Assembly (NCBI GenBank): GCA_934317005.1 | Contig: CAKREB010000002.1 | Location: 1-64,000 of the forward strand | Length of the DNA stretch: 64,000 nucleotides | From: an uncultured Lachnospiraceae bacterium | GTDB taxonomy: Bacteria > Bacillota > Clostridia > Lachnospirales > Lachnospiraceae | Direction: 5' to 3' | In this document: piece by piece, positions 1 to 7,327 of the stretch | Layout of the letters: each line of letters begins with the position of its first letter | How positions within the stretch are numbered: the first letter of the stretch is position 1 | The notes under the pieces: generated by a model | The model's input: the letters and a program-made list of their open reading frames with translations, nothing else | Told to the model about the DNA's origin: nothing | Databases searched by the model: none | Program-made: the position numbers and the translations under genes

Positions 1-71
1 CGTATACGGAACCGTACGTACGGTGGTGTGAGAGGTCGGGAAAATTTATTTAATTTTCCCTCCTACTCGAT
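1..71 (+). mobile_element. 3' end of a group II intron (domains V and VI)
   Basis: Positions 1-24 fold as a domain V-like hairpin in which CCGTAC-type arms face each other. GTGAGAGGTCGGG (28-40) pairs across a short loop with the CCCTCCTACTC side (58-68), as a domain VI. A candidate bulged branch-point A lies at 65 and the intron would end AT at 70-71. This order (GTACGG, GGTGTGAGAGG, CCTACTCGAT) is the usual 3' end of bacterial group II introns. The helicase homology starts only after it, so the intron splits that gene. The intron body and its reverse transcriptase lie outside the window. Confidence 0.8.
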
Positions 72-1134
72 TGAAATGCGGTCTGGAACAAAGCGGATTC
101 TGATCGGTTCCACAGATAAATGCGGAACCGGTGTCAATGTGCAGACACATCTTACGGCAATGCATCATGTGGATTGTCCATGGAAGCCTTCCTCTATCGA
201 GCAGAGAGAAGGAAGAGGCTTGCGGCAGGGAAATGAAAACAGTGAAGTGGCGGTATACCGTTATGTTACGAAAGGAACCTTTGATGCATACAGTTGGAGC
301 CTTGTGGAGAACAAACAGCGTTTTATCTCACAGGTGATGACCAGCAAGTCCATTTCGAGAAGCTGTGAGGATATCGACGAAGCAACATTGTCATATGCAG
401 AGATTAAGGCTGTGGCAACCGGAAATCCATTGATCAAAGAAAAGATGGAAGTGGATAATGAGGTGCAGAGACTCAAGATGTTAAAGGCATCCTATGACAG
501 TCAGCATTACAGCCTGCAGGATCAGTTTATGATCAAATTTCCGAAACTGATCGCTGCGGCAAATGAAAAGCTGAACTGTGTTCATGCAGATATTAAGAAA
601 CGGGATGAACAGGTGCTTGCAGCGGATGAGGAGTTTGCCATTAAAGTGGGAAATATGACCTTTCATGAGCGTGTGGATGGCGGCACGGCGGTGTTGGCAG
701 CAGTCAGTAAATGCAAGGTTGGAGAGACAACCGGAATCGGAGAGTACCGTGGTTTTGAGGTGCAGGTGGAGAAAAACTTTATCGGAGTGAATTACCTGAT
801 CCTGCATGGACGAACCGATTATAAGGTGGAATTATCCAACTCCCCGGTGGGATGTATGGTCAAATTGGAAAACTGCTTTAATGGAATGGATGGAAATATT
901 GAATTTCTGGAGAAGAAGTTAGAGCAGTATCAGCGTGATATGGAACAGGCAAAGTCAGAATATGAAAAGCCGTTTGCCTACGAGGAAGAATTGAAAAGCA
1001 AGACTGCCAGACAGTTTGAACTCAATACCCAGCTTGATCTGGAGAATAAATCGATCACAGAAAAAAACGGGCAGGAGATCAGTCAGGTGGCAGAGAATGC
1101 TTATCCGTATGGAGAAAGGAAGGATTACCGATGA
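72..1134 (+). CDS. C-terminal part of conjugative-element SNF2-type helicase (exon after group II intron)
   Basis: This is the C-terminal end of the large DEAD/SNF2-type helicase (often fused to a DNA methylase) carried by Tn1549/CTn-type conjugative elements. Helicase C signatures are visible: ILIGSTDKCGTGVNVQ (motif V region), DCPWKPSSIEQREGRGLRQGN (motif VI with the arginine finger) and the family block ASWSLVENKQRF-like followed by SYAEIKAVATGNP. The rest is a charged, coiled-coil-rich tail. The frame is open upstream through the intron end, but homology begins at about 72, so the GTG at 28 is not a real start. The gene overlaps the sortase by ATGA. The function in the element (DNA processing or defence against host systems) is inferred from the family. 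The protein needs splicing to be whole. Confidence 0.8.
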
Positions 1135-1766
1135 AGAGACGAATAAAAAAGGATATGGTGTTGATTTTACTGGGGGTTGCCATTGTCGCAATCCCCTTTC
1201 TTTTGCGGATGAAAGAGCAGGAGAGAAGTAACCGTTATATGAAAGCGTTTGAGGAGGAACAGAATGAAGAGAAGCAGAACAAAAAAGATCATAAAAAGAA
1301 AGATTCCCTTTTATTACAGGAGGGTGTTATCGGGATTATTGAAATACCGAGCTTAGATATTAAATATCCGGTATTTGAAGGAGCCGGCAGTGTGCAGCTT
1401 AATGAGGGCATTGGTCATATGACCAATACGACAGAGCTTTGTGGAAAAGGAAACTGTGTTCTTGCCGGACATAATGGCAGCCGCCGTGGGGTGTATTTTA
1501 CTTATCTATGCAACATAGAAGCCGGGGCGAAGGTCGTGCTTACGAATAGAAAGAAGGAAAAGCACGAATACACGGTAAAAGAGATGAAAGTCGTAAATCC
1601 ATACGATGAATGGGTAACGGAGCAGACAGAGGAGGAAAGCCTTACACTTTTCACCTGTGCGGAGCATGGCACAAAACGATTTGTAGTGAAGTGTGAGCCG
1701 GTAGGTAACACGGATCAACAGAATGGAGAAAAGACGGATCATAGGGAAGGGGGTGTTTACCGCTAA
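1131..1766 (+). CDS. Sortase family transpeptidase, membrane anchored
   Basis: A cysteine transpeptidase that would attach proteins with a sorting signal to the wall or to each other. Residues 9-25 form one N-terminal membrane segment and 38-58 a highly charged linker. The sortase barrel runs from about residue 65. The catalytic set is visible: His114 in VLAGHNG, Cys176 in TLFTCAEHG and Arg183 in KRF. The motif spacing looks most like class B/D-type sortases of Firmicutes elements; the class is not certain. The start overlaps the helicase stop (ATGA) with AAGGAAGG upstream. Sortases are regular members of Gram-positive conjugative modules, where they probably handle surface adhesins coded elsewhere in the element. 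No LPxTG substrate is seen in this window. Confidence 0.85.
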   Translation: MKRRIKKDMVLILLGVAIVAIPFLLRMKEQERSNRYMKAFEEEQNEEKQNKKDHKKKDSLLLQEGVIGIIEIPSLDIKYPVFEGAGSVQLNEGIGHMTNTTELCGKGNCVLAGHNGSRRGVYFTYLCNIEAGAKVVLTNRKKEKHEYTVKEMKVVNPYDEWVTEQTEEESLTLFTCAEHGTKRFVVKCEPVGNTDQQNGEKTDHREGGVYR

Positions 1767-1811
1767 ACAAGTCGGGGAAAGACCGGCTATTTTGATGGAA
1801 GGAGAAAAAAT

Positions 1812-2447
1812 ATGGTAAAAGAGCAGATTTTTTTGGAAACAAACAAGGGTAATGTGGATGATAAAACCGATGATATGAGAAAAAAATATAACATTATCTA
1901 TGCTGACCCTCCCTGGAAATATGATCGCCAGAAGGGGGAAGGTGTTGCCGCAGCCAGATATCAGACAATGTCTATTGCTGATATTCAGGGGATTCCGGTA
2001 AATGAGATTGCGGCGGATGATGCAGTGCTATTTTTGTGGGTTACGTTTCCAAAGCTCAGAGAAGGGCTTTCGGTTATTGAAAGCTGGGGCTTTCAGTATA
2101 AGACCTGTGCTTTTAACTGGATAAAGCAGAATCCGAAAGCGGATACCTTTTTTGTGGGACTAGGTTTTTGGACAAGGAGTTGTTCGGAGGTATGTTTATT
2201 AGCAACCAAAGGACATCCTCACCGGGCATCACCAAATGTCAGACAGTTATGTATCGCACATCGTGGAGAACACAGTAAAAAACCAGATGAGATAAGGGAT
2301 CGGATTGTAGAACTTTGTGGAAATCTGCCAAGGATTGAACTTTTTGCAAGGAAAAAGAGCGAAGGCTGGGAGTGTCTTGGAAATGAGATTGACGGCAAAG
2401 ACATCCGAGAGGCGCTGAAAGAATTATTGGAAGAAGATAGCAGGTAA
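1812..2447 (+). CDS. MT-A70 family adenine N6 methyltransferase
   Basis: A SAM-dependent methyltransferase of the MT-A70 fold that would methylate adenine N6 in DNA (or RNA). The catalytic DPPW is at residues 32-35, after the beta strand YNIIYA. Other family blocks are LFLWVTFPKL, the FNWIKQNPK region, FGLGFWTRSCSEVCLLATKG and the C-terminal IELFARKKSEGWECLGNEID. Length (211 aa) is normal for the bacterial mobile-element version. An AAGGAG site lies upstream of the ATG. No restriction enzyme lies nearby, so it is an orphan methylase. Protecting the element from host restriction is a plausible role but is inferred. Confidence 0.85.
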   Translation: MVKEQIFLETNKGNVDDKTDDMRKKYNIIYADPPWKYDRQKGEGVAAARYQTMSIADIQGIPVNEIAADDAVLFLWVTFPKLREGLSVIESWGFQYKTCAFNWIKQNPKADTFFVGLGFWTRSCSEVCLLATKGHPHRASPNVRQLCIAHRGEHSKKPDEIRDRIVELCGNLPRIELFARKKSEGWECLGNEIDGKDIREALKELLEEDSR

Positions 2448-2530
2448 CAAAGTATAAAAAGAAGAAAGTCTATGCCACGGAAACTTATGAGCAACTATGG
2501 CATTGTTTTATGGAAGGAAAGGTGATTTGT

Positions 2531-3217
2531 ATGAATTATGAGATTACAGTAAATCAGTTAAACAAAGGGGATGGAAACATCCGTGCATTTGCATCGGTAG
2601 TGTTTGCAGAAAGTTTTAGGGTCAGCAACATTGCTGTCATTGAGAATAAGGAGGGGCAGTGCTTTGTGTCTATGCCGAGGTATGCAAGCAGTAAAGACGA
2701 CAGCGGATATAAGGATATCTGTCATCCGATTACAAAAGAATTTCGTGAAGAACTCTATGAAGGAATCATGAAAGCCTATGAACAGGTGCAGCAGATAGAA
2801 GAGAACCGGCTGCAGCTTAAGATCAGTCAGGTGGATAAAGAGAAATCACAGGAACTAAAGTTCAATGTAAAAGTTACTCCGTTTGAACGGGATGGAAGTA
2901 ACATCCGAGGTCTTGCGAGAATTTATCTGGAGGACTGCTTTGTGATCAATAATGTATCATTGTTGCAGGGAAAGAACGGACTCTTTGTGGCAATGCCGTC
3001 CTATAAGACGAAACAGACCGATGAACAGGGGAAGAGTATCTATCAGGATATCTGCTTTCCGGTAACGAAGGAATTTCGGGAAAAACTGTATGGAGCAGTG
3101 AGAAAGTCCTTTGAGGAGAGCAGGGAAAAGCAGAAAAGTGGTGACGGTAAGGAACAGACCGAACCAAGTGCAGGTCGTGATGGCTGGCAGGAGGCGAAAG
3201 ATACACCGTTTCGATAA
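2531..3217 (+). CDS. Two-domain SpoVG-like protein
   Basis: Two SpoVG-type units lie in tandem. The first, about residues 1-80, has NIRAFASVVFAESFRVSNIAVIE and ends DICHPITKEFREELYEGI. The second, about 115-200, has NIRGLARIYLEDCFVINNVSLL and ends DICFPVTKEFREKLYGAV. SpoVG is a small RNA/DNA-binding regulator of Firmicutes, and such copies are common in conjugative elements. The two domains are clearly related but have diverged, and the C-terminus is a polar tail. The ATG at 2531 follows GGAAAGGTGA and is preferred over the ATG at 2510, which would add seven residues before the fold. The gene is followed by a terminator. Its role in the element is unknown. Confidence 0.75.
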   Translation: MNYEITVNQLNKGDGNIRAFASVVFAESFRVSNIAVIENKEGQCFVSMPRYASSKDDSGYKDICHPITKEFREELYEGIMKAYEQVQQIEENRLQLKISQVDKEKSQELKFNVKVTPFERDGSNIRGLARIYLEDCFVINNVSLLQGKNGLFVAMPSYKTKQTDEQGKSIYQDICFPVTKEFREKLYGAVRKSFEESREKQKSGDGKEQTEPSAGRDGWQEAKDTPFR

Positions 3218-3240
3218 GAAAGAGTGAGCCGGAATAAAGG

Positions 3241-3275
3241 GGCATCCTGTGGAGAGATTCATAGGATGTCTTTTT
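3241..3275 (+). terminator. Terminator after SpoVG-like gene
   Basis: GGCATCCT pairs with AGGATGTC around a 14-base loop and is followed by TTTTT. It closes the helicase-to-SpoVG transcription block and separates it from accessory array 1. Confidence 0.7.
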
Positions 3276-3488
3276 CTGTGGAGAGGAAAAGGAGATTGTG
3301 TTATAATGTTCAAAGGAGAAAGTTGCATATGAATTGAAAATTCTTTTTCAGAAGTATATAAAGAATTGTATTGTCAATTGCATGAGTCTCTGTCTGATCT
3401 AGTGTGGTATATTTGTTAGCAATCAATATCAAAGGGTCAGAATAAAATAGATTTATGCACTTGCTTTTCCCATAAAGGAAAGTAATAG

Positions 3489-3581
3489 ATAAATAGGAGG
3501 AGCGAGGGATGCTTCTTGTCCATAGGACAAGAAGATGGAAACAGAAGTAAACTTAACAAAGAGGAAGTTGTGGAGGTACTT
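3489..3581 (+). pseudogene. Truncated coding tail (GCFLSIGQED) before DUF3795 copy 1
   Basis: This stretch, open in the same frame as the DUF3795 gene after a TAG at 3486, reads SEGCFLSIGQEDGNRSKLN. A second stretch at 3957-4055 reads SQGCFLSVGQEDIKSNL and then stops. The DNA differences between the copies fall in third positions or give I/V and E/Q swaps, which is what coding constraint in this frame would leave. I take both as 3' remnants of one lost gene family. The same bases also form a perfect 10 bp hairpin (3512-3534). The parent gene is not recognised. Confidence 0.35.
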
Positions 3582-3960
3582 ATGAAACGAGAATTAGGAA
3601 TTGCTAGATGTGGTCTTGCATGTTGTTTATGCACAGAAAAAGCTGATTGTAACGGCTGTGGCTCAAATGGTTGTCCAGGTAATGATATTTGTGAGAACAA
3701 AAAATGTTCGATTACAAAGGGACTGACACATTGTTATGAGTGTGAAGAAAATTGCAGGAAAGGACTATTAAGCAAAATCAAACCGTACGCATTTACCTTA
3801 TTTGCTAAAAAGTATGGGGAAGAAAAGCTCTTGGACTGTTTAGAGAGAAATGAGAAAAACGGAATTGTGTATCACAGAAATGGCATAAACGGGGATTATG
3901 ATGATTTTGATGATGTAGAACAGTTAATGGATTTTATATTGACAGGAGTGCGATAACTTC
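3563..3960 (+). repeat. 398 bp unit, copy 1 (DUF3795 gene with half motifs)
   Basis: By eye the sequence from GGAAGTTGTGG at 3563 to ATAACTTC at 3960 equals 11561-11958 without a difference. Flanks differ on both sides. The unit begins with the right arm and ends with the left arm of the array boundary motif. Confidence 0.85.
3582..3956 (+). CDS. DUF3795 cysteine-rich protein, copy 1
   Basis: A small 124-residue protein of the DUF3795 type. It has a cysteine-dense N-terminal half (CGLACCLC, CNGCGSNGCPGN, CENKKCSITKG, CYECEENC), which suggests metal or Fe-S binding, and a helical C-terminal half. No enzymatic function is established for the family that I can name. The ATG at 3582 has GGAGG seven bases upstream. 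An in-frame extension to 3516 exists but belongs to the fused remnant. An identical protein is coded at 11580-11954. The stop codon lies inside the ATAACTTC arm of the boundary motif. Confidence 0.75.
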   Translation: MKRELGIARCGLACCLCTEKADCNGCGSNGCPGNDICENKKCSITKGLTHCYECEENCRKGLLSKIKPYAFTLFAKKYGEEKLLDCLERNEKNGIVYHRNGINGDYDDFDDVEQLMDFILTGVR

Positions 3961-3990
3961 AGGTTTGCAGAATTAATAAAATCGGTATTG
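3953..3990 (+). repeat. Array boundary motif, copy B
   Basis: The left arm ATAACTTC overlaps the DUF3795 stop. The centre is AGGTTTGCAGAATTAATAAA and then ATCGG, but the right arm has decayed. It is the same motif as at 4052, 4440, 5060, 11531 and 11951. Confidence 0.65.
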
Positions 3991-4055
3991 ATCGAGCTGA
4001 AAGCCAGGGATGCTTTTTGTCTGTAGGGCAAGAAGATATAAAATCAAATTTATAA
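3957..4055 (+). pseudogene. Truncated coding tail (GCFLSVGQED), second copy
   Basis: After the DUF3795 stop the same frame stays open to a TAA at 4053-4055 and reads GIDRAESQGCFLSVGQED, then IKSNL. It has no start or ribosome site of its own. It matches the tail at 3489-3581 with synonymous changes (TTC/TTT, TCC/TCT, GGA/GGG). Its stop lies in an ATAACTTCC arm exactly as in intact units, so it looks like a unit that lost its 5' part. Confidence 0.4.
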
Positions 4056-4093
4056 CTTCCAGCTTGCAGAATCGAAAAAATAGGAAATTATGG
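4052..4093 (+). repeat. Array boundary motif, copy C
   Basis: ATAACTTCC, then AGCTTGCAGAATCGAAAAAA, then TAGGAAATTATGGAG. The left arm overlaps the stop of the remnant, and the right arm GGAAATT leads into the ribosome site of the VOC gene. Confidence 0.65.
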
Positions 4094-4103
4094 AGATAAA
4101 TAT

Positions 4104-4442
4104 ATGTTGACTATCGGTTCAATTGTATGGGGAGTAAAAGATATTGAAAAAGAAATCTTATTTTGGTGTGAAGCATTGAACTATAGATTGGATTTCAGAG
4201 ATGGTGATTTTGCTATGCTGTCTCCTATAGATGGAGAAGGAATAAATCTTCTCTTGAAGAGCACAAGCTCCCCTAAGGCAAGAAGACATCATATGGATCT
4301 ATTCACATATCATCAGAAGGAAGAAGTTGAAAGGCTGATCTCTTTAGGAGCAACACTCAAAGAATGGGATTATGAAGAAGATGCTGATTATATTGTACTT
4401 AATGATCCTGATGGAAATGCATTTTGTGTTATTCAGCTATAA
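4104..4442 (+). CDS. VOC (glyoxalase/bleomycin-resistance fold) protein
   Basis: A single 112-residue protein of the vicinal oxygen chelate superfamily, with two beta-alpha-beta-beta-beta modules. The first reads IGSIVWGVKDIEKEILFWCEALNYRLD. The second ends in the typical DYIVLNDPDGNAFCVIQL, whose D-P-x-G-N motif is a hallmark of the fold. Members include glyoxalases, dioxygenases and drug-binding resistance proteins, and the substrate cannot be told. A start with GGAG upstream and a stop inside the next boundary motif fit a unit of the array. Codon use is AT-rich, as in the neighbours. Confidence 0.8.
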   Translation: MLTIGSIVWGVKDIEKEILFWCEALNYRLDFRDGDFAMLSPIDGEGINLLLKSTSSPKARRHHMDLFTYHQKEEVERLISLGATLKEWDYEEDADYIVLNDPDGNAFCVIQL

Positions 4443-4478
4443 CTTCTAGTTTGTTGAATTAAGAAAATCGGAATTTTT
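4440..4478 (+). repeat. Array boundary motif, copy D
   Basis: TAACTTCT, then AGTTTGTTGAATTAAGAAAA, then TCGGAATTT. The left arm starts on the stop codon of the VOC gene. The strong ribosome site GGGGGGAG follows at once. Confidence 0.75.
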
Positions 4479-4494
4479 AGGGGGGAGATAAATT

Positions 4495-5046
4495 ATGACC
4501 TTCAATAAAGAAAAAATAATCATAAGACCAGAGAAGTTATCCGAATATGAAAAAGTTGATAAGTTGATTTATAAGGCTTTTGCTGAACAACATAGTATAG
4601 AAACTGGAAAATTTATGATGCAACACTTTAGAGAAGAAAGAAAAAAAGATACTTTTATCCCGGAGCTTTCTCTTGTTGCTGTATTAGAAAACGGAACAAT
4701 TGTTGGAGAAGTTGCGCTTCACGAAACAGATATCGTCACAGAAAATGAAAATATTACGCAATTGGTTTTAGCACAAAGTGCTGTTTTGCCAGAATATAGA
4801 ATGCAAGGAATTATGAGAAGATTAGTAGAATACGCACTAGAGAAAGCTGAAAAAATGGGTTATGGAGCAGTGTTTCTTGGAGGAAACCCTAATCTTTATG
4901 GTAGATTTGGCTTTGAACCATCTTCTGCATACGGAATTTATCACGAAAATAGAAAAAAATGGGGCGATGAAGGATTTATGGTGTGTATATTAAAAGCAGG
5001 TGTTCTAGATGACGTAACAGGTACAACCTATTATTATGGTGGTTAA
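4495..5046 (+). CDS. GNAT family N-acetyltransferase
   Basis: An acetyl-CoA dependent N-acetyltransferase of 183 residues. The GNAT core is visible: an N-terminal IRPEKLSEYEKVDKLIYKAF, the acceptor strand QLVLAQSAVLPEYRMQGIMRRLVEYALEKA containing the CoA loop (Q/R-x-x-G-I/A: RMQGIM) and YGRFGFEPS near residue 140. The YxRFGF block is typical of YhbS-like members. The substrate is unknown; such genes are frequent cassette cargo. GGGGGGAG lies just upstream of the ATG. The stop is followed by boundary motif E after a short gap. Confidence 0.8.
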   Translation: MTFNKEKIIIRPEKLSEYEKVDKLIYKAFAEQHSIETGKFMMQHFREERKKDTFIPELSLVAVLENGTIVGEVALHETDIVTENENITQLVLAQSAVLPEYRMQGIMRRLVEYALEKAEKMGYGAVFLGGNPNLYGRFGFEPSSAYGIYHENRKKWGDEGFMVCILKAGVLDDVTGTTYYYGG

Positions 5047-5059
5047 TATCTGTTGAAAA

Positions 5060-5095
5060 ATTCTGGTTTGTTGAATTAAGAAAATCGGAAGTTGT
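5060..5095 (+). repeat. Array boundary motif, copy E
   Basis: ATTCT, then GGTTTGTTGAATTAAGAAAA, then TCGGAAGTTGT. The right arm GGAAGTTGT is complete and the left arm has decayed. About 110 bp without a recognisable gene separate it from the truncated GNAT gene. Confidence 0.75.
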
Positions 5096-5206
5096 CAAAC
5101 ACAATGCCTCTCCCAACTGAAGGTTGAGTTTGATAATTCTACTTACGGTTCGTGTACGAAAATTAGTAGAAATTGTAGAATAAACCATGAAAGGAGGCAT
5201 ATTTTT

Positions 5207-5446
5207 ATGAATCAAATTGATATAGGAGATGGAATTAGACCTAGTGAACGGAGAAAAGGTTATGCGACAGCAATGATTTCTTTAGCATTAGATGCATGTA
5301 AGAAATTTGGCATCAAGAGAGTATTGATGACCTGCAACAAAAATAATATTGGTTCAGCAAAATCCATAATTAATAATGGTGGCATATTAGAAAACGAGAT
5401 TGAAATAGATGGACATATTGAGCAACGCTATTGGATTCAATTATAA
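5207..5446 (+). pseudogene. N-terminally truncated GNAT acetyltransferase
   Basis: The 79 codons hold only the C-terminal half of a GNAT protein: IGDGIRPSERRKGYATAMIS (the acetyl-CoA pyrophosphate loop), then KRVLMTCNKNNIGSAKSIINNGG and a final strand. The N-terminal strands and first helices are missing. The ATG has a good AAAGGAGG site, so the fragment can be translated, but half a fold is unlikely to be active. It is the last unit of array 1 and is followed by a terminator. I call it broken; a split acetyltransferase completed by another gene is the unlikely alternative. Confidence 0.7.
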
Positions 5447-5474
5447 CTTAGCTTTTTAACTTAATATACTAGGA

Positions 5475-5514
5475 AACAACATAGTATGTAGTTATCATAT
5501 TATGTTGTTTTTTT
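5475..5514 (+). terminator. Terminator closing array 1
   Basis: AACAACATAGTATG pairs with CATATTATGTTGTT and is followed by a T run. It separates array 1 from the HTH gene promoter. Confidence 0.75.
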
Positions 5515-5516
5515 AA

Positions 5517-5580
5517 TTGACAAACCATACAATGAATGGTAAAGTGGAAGTGCAAAGAAACCATACAATGAATGGTAAAT
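5517..5580 (+). promoter_or_regulatory. Promoter with two operator repeats before HTH gene
   Basis: TTGACA (5517-5522) and TAAAGT (5540-5545) are spaced by 17 bp. AAACCATACAATGAATGGTA begins two identical 22 bp direct repeats at 5522-5543 and 5558-5579. Each holds the short inverted pair ACCAT/ATGGT. One repeat fills the spacer of the promoter and the other ends just before the GGAGGT site, the layout of autorepression. Confidence 0.7.
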
Positions 5581-5593
5581 GGAGGTGGCATGG

Positions 5594-5830
5594 ATGAGAC
5601 AAAGAGAGATTTTAAATGCAGCAAAAGAACAGGCAGGGATGACACAGAAAGAGTTTGCTAAATATTTTGGTATTCCTTTAAGGACTGTAGAGGGATGGTT
5701 TACTGAGAAGCGGGAGATTCCCGATTATTTGCTTCGATTGATGCTGTATCGGTTGGAGATAGAACATAAGGTAAGTAATTTAATGCAATATGTTCCTTTT
5801 CCGGAGGAGAAAGATGAGAATGGCAAATGA
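5594..5830 (+). CDS. Small HTH DNA-binding protein, probable autorepressor
   Basis: A 78-residue protein with a helix-turn-helix in AAKEQAGMTQKEFAKYFGIP followed by LRTVEGWFTEKREIPDYLLRLM. This resembles the XRE/Cro-type HTH seen in many short regulators, including antitoxin-like ones. The ATG at 5594 with GGAGGT (5581-5586) seven bases before it is better than the ATG at 5579. The gene sits under a promoter overlaid with two copies of a 22 bp repeat, so it most likely represses itself. It is followed within 20 bp by the secreted Big2/transglutaminase gene, which it may control. No toxin partner is seen. Confidence 0.7.
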   Translation: MRQREILNAAKEQAGMTQKEFAKYFGIPLRTVEGWFTEKREIPDYLLRLMLYRLEIEHKVSNLMQYVPFPEEKDENGK

Positions 5831-5846
5831 GGTGGAGGTGTGTGAT

Positions 5847-6899
5847 ATGAGCAAGAAGTTGATAATGGGAGTGGTGATGGCATTAGTATTGGTGGTATGT
5901 ATTCCACAGACTGCCTCTGCAAAAACAAAATGGAAACTATCTGCCACTTCTAAAAGTTTACAGGTGGGAAAAACAAGTAAATTGACCGTAAAAAATGTTC
6001 CGAAGAAGGCGAAGATCAAATGGAAAAGCAGTAAGAAATCTGTGGTAAAGATCATAAAGACCGGTAAGAAATCAGTGAAGGTGAAAGCCTGCAAGTCGGG
6101 AACAGCGTATGTTACCGCAAGGTACAAAGGAAAAACAAAGCGGTGCAGGATCAAAGTAACTGCAAAGAAACAAGCTACTCCTAAAGCGGATACTCCGAGA
6201 CTGAATGCGACATCAGTAGACATTTACCATGTGGATGATGCATTGAAACCATATATGACAGTAGATCCGGCACATAAGACAACCTTTCAATTTCAGGTCA
6301 CCGGAACAAAATTGGAAGTGGAGAAGTGGAAAGTGTCTACGGAATCCGGACTAACAATCTCTGATGACGGTCTGCTGACAACAGTTTGGGGACCGGGGTA
6401 TGGCACACCATATCTGACAAGTACGGTAACAGCAATACTGGAAAACAATCAACGGCTGACAGCCACGGTAAGAGTATATGCTGAAAGTAACTTTTATGTG
6501 GATAAAGTGCTGACTGCATTTGAACAAAAGTATATTACTTCGTCTATGACAGGTAAGGAAAAAGTGGAGAGGGCAGCAGCTTACATCGGTGAGACAACAG
6601 ACTATCAGATAAATCAAAATAACTGGCAAATGCTATTACTTGGAGGAAAGGGAGACTGTCGGGCAAGTCGTGTTTTACTTGCCTATATGTGTAAACACAT
6701 GGGAATGAAAGCGGAGCCATGTGGTGAGTTTGAGTATCATGGAGAAACTTTAGTCAAGGCAGAGGGAACATACTATATTGTCATCACCGGATTTGACGAA
6801 CCACGACCTAGGCGGTATGTGATCACGGAGGTAACCGATCAGAGCCAGTTGCAGAAGATTATGGATGATAATAATCTGAGTCCGGCGATGTTTGATTAA
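5847..6899 (+). CDS. Secreted Big2 domain plus transglutaminase-like protein
   Basis: The 350-residue protein has a signal peptide (residues 1-25, cut after TASA). A bacterial Ig-like Big2-type domain (about 26-107), rich in Lys and Trp-x-Ser-Ser, follows. After a linker and a middle beta domain (115-215) comes a transglutaminase/protease-like core from about 225. The candidate nucleophile is Cys271 in GGKGDCRASR, followed by the helix VLLAYMCKHMGMKAEPC that is normal for this fold. His and Asp partners lie further on (HGETLV; VITGFDEP). It would act outside the cell, perhaps on wall or surface proteins. The ATG at 5847 has GGAGGTG upstream; the longer frame would overlap the HTH gene. Confidence 0.7.
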   Translation: MSKKLIMGVVMALVLVVCIPQTASAKTKWKLSATSKSLQVGKTSKLTVKNVPKKAKIKWKSSKKSVVKIIKTGKKSVKVKACKSGTAYVTARYKGKTKRCRIKVTAKKQATPKADTPRLNATSVDIYHVDDALKPYMTVDPAHKTTFQFQVTGTKLEVEKWKVSTESGLTISDDGLLTTVWGPGYGTPYLTSTVTAILENNQRLTATVRVYAESNFYVDKVLTAFEQKYITSSMTGKEKVERAAAYIGETTDYQINQNNWQMLLLGGKGDCRASRVLLAYMCKHMGMKAEPCGEFEYHGETLVKAEGTYYIVITGFDEPRPRRYVITEVTDQSQLQKIMDDNNLSPAMFD

Positions 6900-6952
6900 A
6901 GCTGCATAGGAACAACAAGGAAAACAATTTTATGAGAGCGGAGATTAGAGCA

Positions 6953-7240
6953 ATGGATAAGAAAGATATGACTTTATTGATCGAGGCAGAGGATGCAATC
7001 AACGATATGGACAGATTGCTGGTTCAACTAACCAGTATGGGACATTCAGATGGCTTATTCAATAAGATAGATAATGTGTATGAGGTTATCATGAACAATT
7101 CCCATGAATATTATCAAAAGGCGAAAAAAGAAAATAATGATAAAATAGAGAGTTTGTTTTATTATATCGTGAACAATCAGGAGTTATTGGCGAAGGACCG
7201 GGCGGATATACTGCTGACAGGGAGCGTAAAGGTCGAATAA
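6953..7240 (+). CDS. Hypothetical helical protein
   Basis: About 95 to 102 residues, depending on the start (ATG 6932 or 6953; GCGGAG precedes the second). It is acidic and helical (DMTLLIEAEDAINDMDRLL, then IMNNSHEYYQKAKKE), with no membrane segment or signal. I do not recognise a family. It lies 30-50 bp after the transglutaminase-like gene, on the same strand and before a terminator, so it belongs to that operon. The real start is uncertain. Confidence 0.55.
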   Translation: MDKKDMTLLIEAEDAINDMDRLLVQLTSMGHSDGLFNKIDNVYEVIMNNSHEYYQKAKKENNDKIESLFYYIVNNQELLAKDRADILLTGSVKVE

Positions 7241-7260
7241 AGTGATAGGTGTGAGATTTG

Positions 7261-7287
7261 GGCGCAGGAGAAATCCTGCGTCTTTTG
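7261..7287 (+). terminator. Terminator of the HTH/Big2 operon
   Basis: GGCGCAGGA pairs with TCCTGCGTC around a four-base loop and is followed by TTTTG. It may also serve the convergent XRE gene. Confidence 0.7.
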
Positions 7288-7327
7288 TTTGATAACGAGC
7301 GGGGATAAATGTTTGAGTGGGGGGAGA

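Noticed and set aside
28..71. Reading the helicase from the GTG at 28
   Set aside because: These bases are the domain VI end of a group II intron; the helicase homology starts after about position 72.
3953..5095. Classical integron attC sites
   Set aside because: The motif is about 40 bp, has only one pair of arms, lacks the two-box L/R pattern, and no IntI gene is seen; kept as an open hypothesis in the findings only.
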